Below are positions 47,477 through 56,035 of a stretch of DNA of 64,000 bases, piece after piece. The position numbers and the translations under genes were made by a program. The notes below the pieces were generated by a model that was not told the DNA's origin, ran no database searches, and saw only the letters and a list, made by a program, of their open reading frames with translations. Numbering within the stretch: the stretch's first letter is position 1; each line of letters begins with the position of its first letter. This stretch comes from Trebonia sp963811335 (lineage in GTDB: Bacteria; Actinomycetota; Actinomycetes; Streptosporangiales; Streptosporangiaceae), in NCBI GenBank assembly GCA_963811335.1, contig CAWERB010000023.1, forward strand, positions 372,001-436,000. Direction: 5' to 3'.

Positions 47477-48376
47477 CTAGCCCTGCTTGAGCTCGTCGGG
47501 GCCGAGCCCCCACTTCGTCATGATCTGGTGGTAAGTGCCGTCCGCCCGCAGCGCGGCGAACGCGGCGGCGATGGCGCCGTGCAGCGCGGTGTTCTTCTTG
47601 GCGGTGGCGATGCCGGTCGCGATCTGCCCGAACGGCGGGCCGGCGAGCTCGAACATCCCGCTGTTCTTGGTGATGTCGTAGCCGCCTGTCTCGACCGTGG
47701 TGCCGTAGGCCGCTACGTGGCCGAGGCCGAGCTGGCTCAGCGCGTCGCTGTCGCGCAGGAAGGTCTGCACCGCGATCGGCTTCTTGCCGCTGGACGTGCA
47801 GGACTTGCTCTGCGCGGTCAGGAAGTCGGCCACGGTGGTCCCGGTCTCCGCGGCCACGCTCAGCCCGCACAGCCCGCTCAGCCCGGTGACGTGATCCGGG
47901 TTGCCCTTGCGGACCATGATGGCATCGCTGGAGTTCATGTAGTCGACGAAGTTCACGACCGCGCGCCTGGCCGGCTTGTCGAATAGCTGGGACGCGATGG
48001 CGTCGCAGTGCCCGGCCTGCAGCGCCGGGATGATGCCGGCGAATGCGGTGTTCACCCACTGGGCCTTGACCCCGAGCTTGGCCGCGATCGCGTTGCCGAG
48101 GTCGATGTCCGAGCCGGTCGGCTGCTGCCCGTTGGCGTAGAACTCCAGCGGCGGCGAGGAGATGTCGGAGCAGAACCGGATCGTGCCCGACTGGCCGAGC
48201 GCGCCGGCCGGCAGGGCGGGGCCCGTGCTCGCGGCGGCCGACCCGGCGCCGGCGCTGGCACTGGCACTGGAGCTGGAGCTGCCGCTCGAGCCGCAGCCGG
48301 CGGCGAGCAGTCCGGCTGCTCCGATCGCCAGGCAGGTCAACGCTCTACGGGCCATGTGAGGTAGCTGCGGTTTCAT
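47477..48376 (-). CDS. polar amino-acid ABC transporter substrate-binding lipoprotein
   Basis: A 299-residue type-3 binding protein. The lipoprotein signal ends in lipobox LLAAGC with Cys at residue 28, followed by a Ser/Ala-rich linker. Binding-domain blocks are LGQSGTIRFCSDISSPPLEF, TGSDIDLGNAIAAKLGVKAQ, WVNTAFAGIIPALQAGHCDA, the ligand-contact region VVNFVDYMNSSDAIMVRKGN, LCGLSVAAETGTTVADFL and ALRADGTYHQIMTKWGLGPD. ATG at 48376 with AGGAGG 7 bases before. First gene of the operon running leftwards (binding protein, permease, ATPase, GGT). Ligand probably a gamma-glutamyl compound, by context. Confidence 0.93.
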   Translation of the reverse strand: MKPQLPHMARRALTCLAIGAAGLLAAGCGSSGSSSSSASASAGAGSAAASTGPALPAGALGQSGTIRFCSDISSPPLEFYANGQQPTGSDIDLGNAIAAKLGVKAQWVNTAFAGIIPALQAGHCDAIASQLFDKPARRAVVNFVDYMNSSDAIMVRKGNPDHVTGLSGLCGLSVAAETGTTVADFLTAQSKSCTSSGKKPIAVQTFLRDSDALSQLGLGHVAAYGTTVETGGYDITKNSGMFELAGPPFGQIATGIATAKKNTALHGAIAAAFAALRADGTYHQIMTKWGLGPDELKQG

Positions 48377-48579
48377 CGACCGACCTCCTGGGAAGGGCTG
48401 GCTCTGGCGATGTGCCAAATCCTTTTGGCAGACCATAAAAACGTCGCGGAGCTCGTGTCAAGGAAAAGGTGTTAAATGCGCGTATCGAACCGCATAGCGC
48501 GTGACGCCGCCGTCGGCGTCTTCTCAAGTCCCCGGCCTATACTCGCCCCTGTCCAGCAAACCAGCGCGCCCTAGGACTC

Positions 48580-49591
48580 ATGATCAGCCGACCCACCATC
48601 CGCGACGTCGCGAAGGCCGCCGGCGTCTCCGTGACCACGGTGTCGCACGCACTGAACGGCAAGGGCCGGGTCGACCCGGAGACTCGGGCGCTGGTCGGCC
48701 AGGTGGTCCGCCAGCTCGGCTACCGGGCCAACCGGCATGCCCAGGTGCTGCGTTCCGGCCGCACCGGCGCCCTGGCGCTCATGCTGCCCGTCCAGGCCGA
48801 CGTGGGCTCCAACGAAGCACTGAGCCTGGACTTCTACATGCGGCTGGCCAGCGCGGCCGCCGCGGCCGCGTTCGCCGCGGAGCAGGCGCTGATGCTGCTG
48901 CCGCCGGCCGTGGTCAGTACCGGCCTCGGCGGTTTCGGCGTCGACGGCGGCATCGTGGTCGACCCGTCGCCGCTCGACTCCCGGGTCGAGCTGCTGGCCG
49001 GGCACGGGCTGCCGGTGGTGACGATCGAGCGGGACCTGGGCCTGCCCGACGACCCGTGGTACGTGACCGGGCAGACCGACGCCAGCACCCGGCAGCTCCT
49101 CGACCACCTGCGCGACCAGGGGGCGCGGCGCATCTGCCTGCTCGCGCCGCAGGCCGACTGGGGCTGGATCACCGAGACCCTGCGCGCCTACGACCAGTGG
49201 ACCGCCGCGGCACGGCGCGCCGCGCCTCGTGGTGCCGGTGGCCATGCGGGACGGCGAGGAGAGCGCGTTCGCGGCCACCAGGCAGCTGCTGGCCGCGCCT
49301 GACCCGCCCGACGCGATCTTCGTGGTGGCATCCCGGTTCATCCACGGGGTGCAGCGCGCGGCCAAGGCCGCCGCCCGGCAGGTGCCCGGTGAGCTGCTGA
49401 TCGCCGCGGGCGTGGACAGCGTGCACGCCCGCGAGGGCGACCCGCCGGTCACCGCGCTCGACCTGCACCCCGAGCGGCAGGCTGAGGCCGCGGTCGAGAT
49501 GCTGCTTGCCCGGCTGAACGGCGATACGCCGGCCGGTCCCCGGTACGTGCCGGCCACGCTTCGGCTGCGGGCCTCCACCGGGGCCCGCTGA
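48580..49591 (+). CDS. LacI family transcriptional regulator (frameshifted)
   Basis: The start ATG at 48580 leads ISRPTIRDVAKAAGVSVTTV, SHALNGKGRVDPETR (LacI helix-turn-helix) and RQLGYRANRHAQVLRSGRTG (hinge). The periplasmic-binding-like effector domain follows: ALALMLPVQADVGSN, VDGGIVVDPSPLDSRVELLA, GLPVVTIERDL, RRICLLAPQADWGWITETLR. At about 49225 the frame shifts; the adjacent frame continues VVPVAMRDGEESAFAATRQL and LIAAGVDSVHAREGDPPVTA to 49591. About 337 residues joined. TATACT at 48538-48543 is a possible -10. Divergent from the ABC/GGT operon, its likely target. A terminator follows. Confidence 0.85.
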
Positions 49592-49595
49592 CCCT

Positions 49596-49620
49596 CACCT
49601 GCGGCGCATTGCCGCAGGTG
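49596..49620 (+). terminator. hairpin terminator after the LacI gene
   Basis: CACCTGCGGC (49596-49605) and GCCGCAGGTG (49611-49620) are perfect 10-bp complements with loop GCATT, 5 bases after the LacI stop. Confidence 0.72.
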
Positions 49621-49676
49621 CGGCCGTCACAGCGGAGAAGGGCATTGTCCTGCCTCAGGCCGCGCGCTATGCCGCC

Positions 49677-49692
49677 GCTTCTTGCTGTTATC
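49677..49692 (+). repeat. GCTTCTTGCTGTTATC motif, copy 4
   Basis: Exact consensus copy, 57 bases before the hutH start. It could belong to the hutH promoter. Confidence 0.65.
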
Positions 49693-49748
49693 AGAACGGG
49701 GACGGGTGAGCCGTGCCCGCGGCGTCGGCGCCGGGACGGCAGGCGATC

Positions 49749-51356
49749 ATGGAGGGCATGAACATCGTCATCGTCGGCACCGGTCCGGTCAGCTTCGCGG
49801 ACGTGGTTGCGGTCGCCCGCGACGGCGCCGCCGTGTCGCTGTCCCCGGACGCCGAGGCAGCGATCGCCGCGGGCCGCAAGGTCATCGACGCGCTCGCCCA
49901 CGACACCGCGCCGCACTACGGCGTCTCCACCGGCTTCGGCGCCCTCGCCACCAGGCACATCCCGGTGGAACTGCGCCTGCAGCTGCAGCGCTCCCTGGTC
50001 CGCTCGCACGCCGCGGGGTCGGGGCACGAGGTCGAGGCCGAGGTCGTCCGGGCGATGATGCTGCTGCGGCTGTCCACCCTGGCGACCGGGCGGACCGGCG
50101 TCCGGCTTGAGGTGGCGCGCTGTTACGCCGCGATGCTCAGCGCCGGCATCACCCCGGTAGTCCGCGAGTACGGGTCTCTCGGCTGCTCCGGCGACCTGGC
50201 GCCGCTTGCGCACTGCGCCCTCGCCGCGATGGGCGAGGGCACCGTGCGGGTCACGGGGCCGGACAGCACAGGGCCGGACAGCACAGGGCTGGACAGCATG
50301 CGGCCCGGGCCGGAGATCCCGGCCGCTCAGGCACTCAAGACGGCGGGCATCGAGCCGCTCGTGCTCGCGGAGAAAGAGGGGCTGGCGCTGATCAACGGCA
50401 CCGACGGCATGCTCGGCATGCTCGTGCTCGCCGTCGCCGACCTGCGTGCCCTGCTCAAGGCCGCCGACATCACGGCCGCGATGTCGGTCGAGGCGCTGCT
50501 TGGCACCGACGCGGCGTTCGACGCCAGCCTGCAGGCCCTGCGCCCGCACCCCGGGCAGGCCGCGTCCGCCGCCAACCTGCGCGCGCTGCTGGCCGGATCC
50601 CCCATCGTGGCCAGCCACCGCGGCCCGGAGGACACCCGGGTGCAGGACGCCTACTCGCTGCGCTGCTCACCTCAGGTGCACGGCGCGGCCCGCGACACCC
50701 TGGCCCACGCCAGCGCCGTCGCCGGGCACGAGCTGGCCAGCGCCATCGACAACCCCGTCGTCACCTCCGACGGCCGGGTGGTATCCAACGGCAACTTCCA
50801 CGGCGCGCCGGTCGCCTACGTGCTCGACTTCCTCGCCATCGTCACCGCCGACGTCGCCTCCATCGCCGAGCGGCGCACCGACCGGATGCTCGACCCGGCG
50901 CGCTCGCACGGCCTGCCGCCCTTCCTCGCCGACGACCCCGGCGTCGACTCCGGGCACATGATCGCCCAGTACACGCAGGCCGCGATCGTCTCCGAGCTCA
51001 AGCGGCTCGCCGTGCCGGCCAGCGTCGACTCGATCCCCTCCTCCGCCATGCAGGAGGACCACGTGTCCATGGGCTGGTCCGCGGCGCGCAAGCTGCGCCG
51101 CGCGCTCGACGGGCTCACCCGGGTGCTCGCCGTCGAGCTGCTCACCGCGGCCCGCGCCCTGGACCTGCGCTCACCGCTCGACCCCGGTCCGGCGACAGCC
51201 GCGGTCGTCGCCGGCCTGCGCGCCGGGCCCCTAACGGAGGTCGCGGTGCCCGCCACCGACCGGTTCCTCGCCCCGGAGATCGAGGCCGCCTTCGCGTACG
51301 TCGCCTCCGGCGCGGCGGTGCGCGCCGCCGAGGCGGTCACCGGCCCGCTCGACTGA
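49749..51356 (+). CDS. hutH: histidine ammonia-lyase
   Basis: Converts L-histidine to trans-urocanate and ammonia in the cytosol, first step of histidine breakdown. About 535 residues, slightly longer than usual. The MIO cofactor forms from GSLGCSGDLAPLAH near residue 147; Cys-Ser-Gly replaces the commoner Ala-Ser-Gly, as is known in Streptomyces enzymes. Other active-site blocks: DTAPHYGVSTGFGALATR (catalytic Tyr), EGLALINGTDGMLGML, DAYSLRCSPQVHGAARDT, NPVVTSDGRVVSNGNFHG and SSAMQEDHVSMGW. A 15-bp tandem repeat (50256-50300) adds GPDSTGPDSTGLDS in a surface loop. The ATG at 49749 or 49758 is the likely start. The urocanase gene lies at 59961. Confidence 0.93.
   Translation: MEGMNIVIVGTGPVSFADVVAVARDGAAVSLSPDAEAAIAAGRKVIDALAHDTAPHYGVSTGFGALATRHIPVELRLQLQRSLVRSHAAGSGHEVEAEVVRAMMLLRLSTLATGRTGVRLEVARCYAAMLSAGITPVVREYGSLGCSGDLAPLAHCALAAMGEGTVRVTGPDSTGPDSTGLDSMRPGPEIPAAQALKTAGIEPLVLAEKEGLALINGTDGMLGMLVLAVADLRALLKAADITAAMSVEALLGTDAAFDASLQALRPHPGQAASAANLRALLAGSPIVASHRGPEDTRVQDAYSLRCSPQVHGAARDTLAHASAVAGHELASAIDNPVVTSDGRVVSNGNFHGAPVAYVLDFLAIVTADVASIAERRTDRMLDPARSHGLPPFLADDPGVDSGHMIAQYTQAAIVSELKRLAVPASVDSIPSSAMQEDHVSMGWSAARKLRRALDGLTRVLAVELLTAARALDLRSPLDPGPATAAVVAGLRAGPLTEVAVPATDRFLAPEIEAAFAYVASGAAVRAAEAVTGPLD
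50256..50300 (+). repeat. three tandem 15-bp repeats inside hutH
   Basis: GGGCCGGACAGCACA twice, then GGGCTGGACAGCATG, in frame. They encode a Gly-Pro-Asp-Ser-Thr type loop insertion absent from most histidine ammonia-lyases. Confidence 0.75.
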
Positions 51357-51371
51357 GCAACTTCCCTCTCC

Positions 51372-51387
51372 GCTTCTTGCTGTTATC
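51372..51387 (+). repeat. GCTTCTTGCTGTTATC motif, copy 5
   Basis: Exact consensus copy, 16 bases after the hutH stop and 102 before the winged-helix gene. Confidence 0.65.
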
Positions 51388-51488
51388 ATCGGGTGGCGGC
51401 CGGCGCCTCATAGCGTTGCCTTCACGCTACGTTCGCAATCAAAAACTAGCAATGGATTTCCGGAAATAGATTATGGTAGCGTGCGGGC

Positions 51489-51795
51489 GTGGCAGACTGG
51501 AGCTTCTTGACCAACCACGCGCGGGTGCTGCTGTGCATCGCCCACGACCCGGGCGTGCGGCTGCGCGACATCGCGGCCAGGACGGGCGTCACCGAGCGCA
51601 CCGCCTATGGCATCGTCACCGATCTCACCGAAGCCGGGTACGTCGTCAAGCACAAGGACGGCCGCCGCAACTACTACCAGATCCGGGCTCACCTGCCGCT
51701 CCCGGAAACCGACAGCCGGAGACACACCATCGGCGAGATCCTGTCGCTCCTGACCGCCGCCGCCGATGAAGCGACCGCCTTACTGGGTTCAGTGA
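51489..51795 (+). CDS. winged-helix (MarR/ArsR-like) regulator, stop uncertain
   Basis: A compact DNA-binding protein of about 100 residues: VADWSFLTNHARVLLCIAHD, VRLRDIAARTGVTERTAYGI, VTDLTEAGYVVKHKDGRRNY, YQIRAHLPLP and TIGEILSLLTAAADEATALL. Relatives in actinomycetes end about here. The frame as written runs on without a stop to 52508, but that part overlaps the histidine kinase on the other strand and is not protein-like; a one-base shift gives a TGA at 51793. GTG start at 51489; TATGGT (51472-51477) 11 bases before could be the -10 of a leaderless mRNA. Confidence 0.75.
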
Positions 51796-53549
51796 CGTGG
51801 ACGGGCGGTCCAGGTGAGCCGGGTGCCGCCGCCGACGGAGGTGCTGGTCTTGAGGATCCCGCCGTTGTTTTCTGCGCGGCGGCGCATGCTGGCCAGGCCG
51901 CTGGAGCGGGTGGGGGTGCCCAGGCCGCGGCCGTTGTCGGTGACGTCGAGGGTGATCAGGTCGTCGTGGCGGTCCAGGGTGATGGTGACGGCGGTGGCGC
52001 GGGCGTGGCGGGCGCAGTTGGACAGGGCCTCGCGGGTGACGGCCAGGATGTCGTGGGCCAGGGTCTCGTCCGGTTCCGGTTCCGGGTGGCCGGTGAAGCT
52101 GGCGCTGGCGGTGAAGCCGAGCTGCGGGGCGTGCTCCTCGATGATCTCCATGATCCGGGCGTGCAGGCCGGCGGGGGCCTGGCGGGGCTGCTGGAGCCCG
52201 AAGATACTGGTGCGGATCTTCTTGATGACGTCGTCAAGGGTGTCGACGTAGCCGTTGACCCGCTCCGCGGCGGCCGGGTCGATGCGGTTGGCGTGACCCT
52301 GGAGCCTCATCCCGAGGGCGAACAGTTCCTGGATGACGTGGTCGTGCAGGTCGCCCGCGATGCGGTCGTGGTCTTCCGCCTGGGCCAGCTGGATCTGGTC
52401 GACGCGGGCCGCGGCAAGCTCCATGGCCACGGCGGCGTGCCCGGCGAAGGAGGCGGCCATGTCCAGGTCGGCCTCGGTGAACCCGGGGCGTTCCGCTGTC
52501 CGGCCTAGCAGCAGCGCGCCGAGAATCCGCTCGCCGGCTGCCAGCGGGACAGCGATCAGCGGGCCTATCCCGGTGCCGAGCGCGGCGGCTGCCCTCTCCA
52601 GTTGGTCGCCGGCGATCAGGCGTGGCTTGCCGGTGCGGACTGCCTGCCCGGTCAGCGAGCCGTCCAGCGGTGCCGTGCGGTTCATCAGTCCCGTGGCCAG
52701 CGGGCCGGTGACGCCGGTCACGATCACCTGGTCCGGGTCATGGGGTAGCGCGAGGACGGCGAAGTCCGCGCCCGCGGCGCCCGCGGCGTGCCTGGTGATC
52801 AGGGCGTGCGGGTGTTCCCGGTCGTCGGCGAGCAGCAGCGGTGTCAGCTGGGCGGAGGCGTCGAGCCAGCGGCGGCGCTGCTCGGATTCCGCGTATCGCC
52901 GGGCGTTCGCGATGGCCGCGCCGGCGGCGGCGGCGAGCGCGATCGCCAGTTCCTCGTCGTCGGCGGTGAACTCCCCGCCGGCGGTGCGCTCGGTGAGGTA
53001 CAGGTTGCCGAAGATCTCCTCGCCGATGCGGACGGGGACGCCGAGGAAGGCGCCCATCGGCGGGTGCCCTGGCGGGAACCCCGCGGCCGAGGGGTGGGCG
53101 CTGAGGCTGGCCAGGCGGATCGGGGCCGGATCGCTGGTCAGCAGGCCCAGGATCCCGTGGCCGCGGGGCAGGGCGCCGATCTCCGCTACCAGGTCGTCGT
53201 CCATGCCGTCGTGCACGAACTGCTCAAGCTCCCCGTCGCGGCCGATTACCCCGAGCGCCGCGTACCGGGCGCCGAGGAGGTCCCGGGCGGCGACGACCAT
53301 CTGCCGCAGCACTACCGGCAGGCTCAGGTCGCTGGCTACCAGGGCATTGGCGCGCAGCAGCCCCCGCAGTCGCCCCTGCGCGGCCAGCACGTCACCGGCC
53401 CGGTCCACCAGCTGCACCAGCAGCTCATCCAGCCCCAGCCGCGGCATGTCAGGAAAGGCCAGGCTGCCGACCGCGTCCGCGGCGCCCGCGCCGACTGGCG
53501 GCTGCGCGGCGGACGGTGCCAGAAGGGGCTGACCCGCACGGGCGGTCAT
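51789..53549 (-). CDS. two-GAF sensor histidine kinase (DevS/DosT-like)
   Basis: Cytosolic kinase of 586 residues. Two GAF domains at about 72-215 (LPVVLRQMVVAARDLLGARY, GVPVRIGEEIFGNLYLTERT) and 235-385 (ADFAVLALPHDPDQVIVTGV, GPLIAVPLAAGERILGALLL). The phosphoacceptor helix is DRIAGDLHDHVIQELFALGM near residue 395 (HisKA_3). The HATPase has ALSNCARHARATAVTITL, LDVTDNGRGLG and GLASMRRRAENNGG. The architecture and LHDHVIQ motif match the mycobacterial DevS/DosT sensors of oxygen or redox state; haem binding cannot be judged. No response-regulator gene is present, so it is an orphan here. No transmembrane segments. Confidence 0.9.
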   Translation of the reverse strand: MTARAGQPLLAPSAAQPPVGAGAADAVGSLAFPDMPRLGLDELLVQLVDRAGDVLAAQGRLRGLLRANALVASDLSLPVVLRQMVVAARDLLGARYAALGVIGRDGELEQFVHDGMDDDLVAEIGALPRGHGILGLLTSDPAPIRLASLSAHPSAAGFPPGHPPMGAFLGVPVRIGEEIFGNLYLTERTAGGEFTADDEELAIALAAAAGAAIANARRYAESEQRRRWLDASAQLTPLLLADDREHPHALITRHAAGAAGADFAVLALPHDPDQVIVTGVTGPLATGLMNRTAPLDGSLTGQAVRTGKPRLIAGDQLERAAAALGTGIGPLIAVPLAAGERILGALLLGRTAERPGFTEADLDMAASFAGHAAVAMELAAARVDQIQLAQAEDHDRIAGDLHDHVIQELFALGMRLQGHANRIDPAAAERVNGYVDTLDDVIKKIRTSIFGLQQPRQAPAGLHARIMEIIEEHAPQLGFTASASFTGHPEPEPDETLAHDILAVTREALSNCARHARATAVTITLDRHDDLITLDVTDNGRGLGTPTRSSGLASMRRRAENNGGILKTSTSVGGGTRLTWTARPRH

Positions 53550-54136
53550 CGCTGCTCCCCGTCGGGGACGTTACTGGCCATGCTCCACGGCAGTGCCGGG
53601 GGCGCAGGACCGGCCCGGGGCGGAAATACCAGGCCGTCACGGTGCCGGCGAGGAAGATGCAGCTGCTCGTTCATGAGTTCTCCCGCCATCGCTGGAATGA
53701 GCGGCGGGGAAGCACAGGGTCCGGACTAGCCAGTCCGCTATAGCCAGTTAACGCTGGTTACTGCACCGACGCAAGTTCACGAGCCGCAAGAGCGTGCAGG
53801 CCTTCCCGGCCACGTTTACCAATGCGCCAGGCCACGGCCTTGATGAGGACCTGACCGGGCTGGCTGGCCCCCTCGCTGCGTTCGGCCGGGGCCCGCCGCC
53901 ACACCGGCCCTGCCGCCAAGGATCTGAAAATCTTTCTCCAGAACGAGCGGTGTTTTCACCGGTCGGCCGGCGAGATTGCCAAAAAAGGTTAACCGCCAGG
54001 TCGGCATCGACAAAGACTTCGCAGGCGTATTGTGGTGGCTGGACCTTGAGAGTTAGCTGCCGGGTCAGGACCCTGCCTTGCCGTGGAAGCGAGAAGGGCG
54101 TGCCTGTGTTCAGCGCGAGCCTGTGTACCCGCAGCT
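53550..54136. other. 587-bp intergenic region with decayed insertion-sequence-like ends
   Basis: No convincing gene. CCAGTTAACGCTGG (53747-53760) is a palindromic stretch, GCAAGTTCACGA (53771-53782) is identical to the outer end of the insertion sequence at 58916-58927, and GGTTAACCGCCAGG (53987-54000) resembles its inverted repeat. The 240 bases between are of mixed composition. Probably a remnant of the same element family. A 65-codon minus-strand frame here has no recognisable content. Confidence 0.45.
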
Positions 54137-54945
54137 ATGACGGCCGCGGCGTGGCCGCGCTGGCGGCCGGCCGCGGCGGCGGTACGGGTGAGGGACGCCC
54201 GGCGGCTCGGCCGGGTCTGGGGACTGGTCGCCGAGCACGCGGCCGCGCGGGGCGGGCGGGTGTCGGCCGCGGACGTGTGCGCGGCGGTGGTTCCCGGGGC
54301 CGGGGTCACCGGCGCCTGGCTGAGCGCCGCGCGGCCCGGGCAGGCCGGTCACCTGGTGCAGGTGACCGACGAGGTCGGCAGGCAGCTCGCCGAGCTGCAG
54401 CTGACCCTCGGGGAAGGGCCCCTGCTCGACGCGTCCGCGTCCGGCGGGCTGGCGCTGGCCTCGGACCTGGCCGGCCCGGAATCGGGGTCCCGCTGGCCGG
54501 CGTTCGCGCCGGCGGCCTGCCGGGCCGGGGCCGCGGCGGTCTTCGCGCTCCCGCTGACGGTCGGGGCGATCCGGGCCGGGGTACTCGGCCTGTACCGGGA
54601 CCGGCCCGGCCCGCTGAGCGACTCCCAGCTCGGGGACGCGCTGGTCTTCGCCGATACCGCCACCATGCTGCTGCTCGACGCCCAGGACCGGGCCGGGGCA
54701 GGCACCGGGCCGGGGCCGGGCCCCGGCGGCCGGCCCCGGGCCTGGCCTGGTACCGGGCCGAGGTCGACCAGGCGGCCGGCATGCTGACCGAGCAGCTCAG
54801 CCTCGGCATCACCGACGCGTTCGCGCGGCTGCGGGCTTATGCTTACCTCAACGACCTTCCGCTGGCCGAGGTCGCCCGCGACATCGTAGCGCGCCGCCTG
54901 CGGCTGTTTCCCGACCCTGGCCCGTCCCCGGACGGCGAGACGTGA
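54137..54945 (+). CDS. GAF-like/ANTAR domain protein (frameshifted)
   Basis: The first frame, from about 54137, gives DARRLGRVWGLVAEHAAARG and a GAF-like domain (AGHLVQVTDEVGRQLAELQL, TLGEGPLLDASASGGLALAS, AVFALPLTVGAIRAGVLGLY). In a GC-rich stretch near 54730 the frame changes, and the other frame reads YRAEVDQAAGMLTEQLSLGI, then TDAFARLRAYAYLNDLPLAE, an ANTAR RNA-binding domain. ANTAR proteins bind paired RNA hairpins and prevent transcription termination. About 269 residues joined. The start is uncertain. Next to a second GAF-ANTAR gene. Confidence 0.75.
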
Positions 54946-55021
54946 GGCACCCGCGCGCGGCCGCGGCCCGCTGCCGCGGGCGCGCGCCGGGCGCAGCTGA
55001 CTTCGCGCAGAGAGCGAGCCG

Positions 55022-55822
55022 ATGAACGGACACCTGCTGTCGGAGACGTTCGTCGAGCTGACCGACACCATGGTCGCCGACTTCGACGTCATCGACTTCC
55101 TGCACGTGCTGACCAGCCGCAGCGTCGAGCTGCTGGACGTCTCCGCGGCCGGGCTGCTGCTGGCCGACCCGCGCGGGGAGCTGCGCGTGGTGGCCGCCTC
55201 CAGCGAGGCCGCCCGGCTGCTCGAGCTGTTCCAGCTGCAGAACGACCAGGGGCCGTGCCTGGACTGCTTCCGCTCCGGCCACCCCGTGGCAGCCGCCGAC
55301 CTGGGCGCCGACCAGCGCTGGCCCCGGTTCGCCGCCGCCGCCGGGCAGGCCGGCTTCCACGCCGTGCAGGCCCTGCCGATGCGGCTGCGCGACCAGGTCA
55401 TCGGCGCGCTCAACCTCTTCCGCGCCACCACGGGCCCCTTCGACGCCGAGGCCGTCCACGTCGGCCAGGCACTGGCCGACGTGGCCACCATCAGCCTGCT
55501 GCACGACCGCAGCATGCGCCGCAGCGACACCCTCAACGAGCAGCTGCAGGCCGCGCTCAACAGCCGGGTCATCATCGAGCAGGCCAAGGGCAAGCTCGCC
55601 GAGCGCCTCGGCATCGACGTCAGCCAGGCCTTCACCATCCTGCGCGCCCAGGCCCGCAACCACAACCAGCGGCTGTCCGACCTCGCCCGCGCCTTCATCG
55701 ACGGCACCCAGGCCGTCACCAGCCCACCCGCCAGCCCAGCGGGCAGCCCGCGCACCAGCCGCCCCGCCACCAGGCAGCCCCTCCCCGCACCCCACCCCGC
55801 CCCACCCCGGCCCGCGCCGTAA
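55022..55822 (+). CDS. GAF-ANTAR transcription antiterminator
   Basis: A 266-residue protein. The GAF domain covers about 10-160 (FDVIDFLHVLTSRSVELLDV, SAAGLLLADPRGELRVVAAS, NDQGPCLDCFRSGHPVAAAD, PMRLRDQVIGALNLF). The ANTAR domain covers 175-235 (QLQAALNSRVIIEQAKGKLA, ERLGIDVSQAFTILRAQARN, LSDLARAFIDG), then a Pro-rich disordered tail. The CLDCF Cys pair is typical of this subfamily. Expected to sense a small ligand and bind nascent RNA. It follows the other ANTAR gene on the same strand after 76 bases. Confidence 0.9.
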   Translation: MNGHLLSETFVELTDTMVADFDVIDFLHVLTSRSVELLDVSAAGLLLADPRGELRVVAASSEAARLLELFQLQNDQGPCLDCFRSGHPVAAADLGADQRWPRFAAAAGQAGFHAVQALPMRLRDQVIGALNLFRATTGPFDAEAVHVGQALADVATISLLHDRSMRRSDTLNEQLQAALNSRVIIEQAKGKLAERLGIDVSQAFTILRAQARNHNQRLSDLARAFIDGTQAVTSPPASPAGSPRTSRPATRQPLPAPHPAPPRPAP

Positions 55823-56035
55823 GGCCGGATCCGGCCTCGCCCGGCACCTGCGTATTCACGCGCAGATCGGGGCGAATGCGCGTGTTCCGGTTCAAGTCCC
55901 CCACCGAGTCGGCCCCCTACAGACGGCTGGTTGCCGGAGCCGTCACCTGGAATCTGGCGGTTCGCGCGGCTGTGCTAGCTTCCGGTGGTGGCGGGCCGGT
56001 CCCGCCGACGCGGAGCGACCTGGCGGAGGAACGTG

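Noticed and set aside
51796..52508. Long extension of the winged-helix regulator frame
   Set aside because: It overlaps the well-supported histidine kinase on the other strand, and its residues have low-complexity shadow composition. A lost stop near 51793 explains it.
53816..54013. 65-codon minus-strand frame between kinase and ANTAR gene
   Set aside because: No family resemblance and no ribosome-binding site; lies in probable insertion-sequence relic.
55885..55915. tRNA 3'-half-like string GGTTCAAGTCCCCCACC
   Set aside because: The flanking bases do not pair into a T-stem, and no acceptor, D or anticodon arm can be built upstream; taken as chance.
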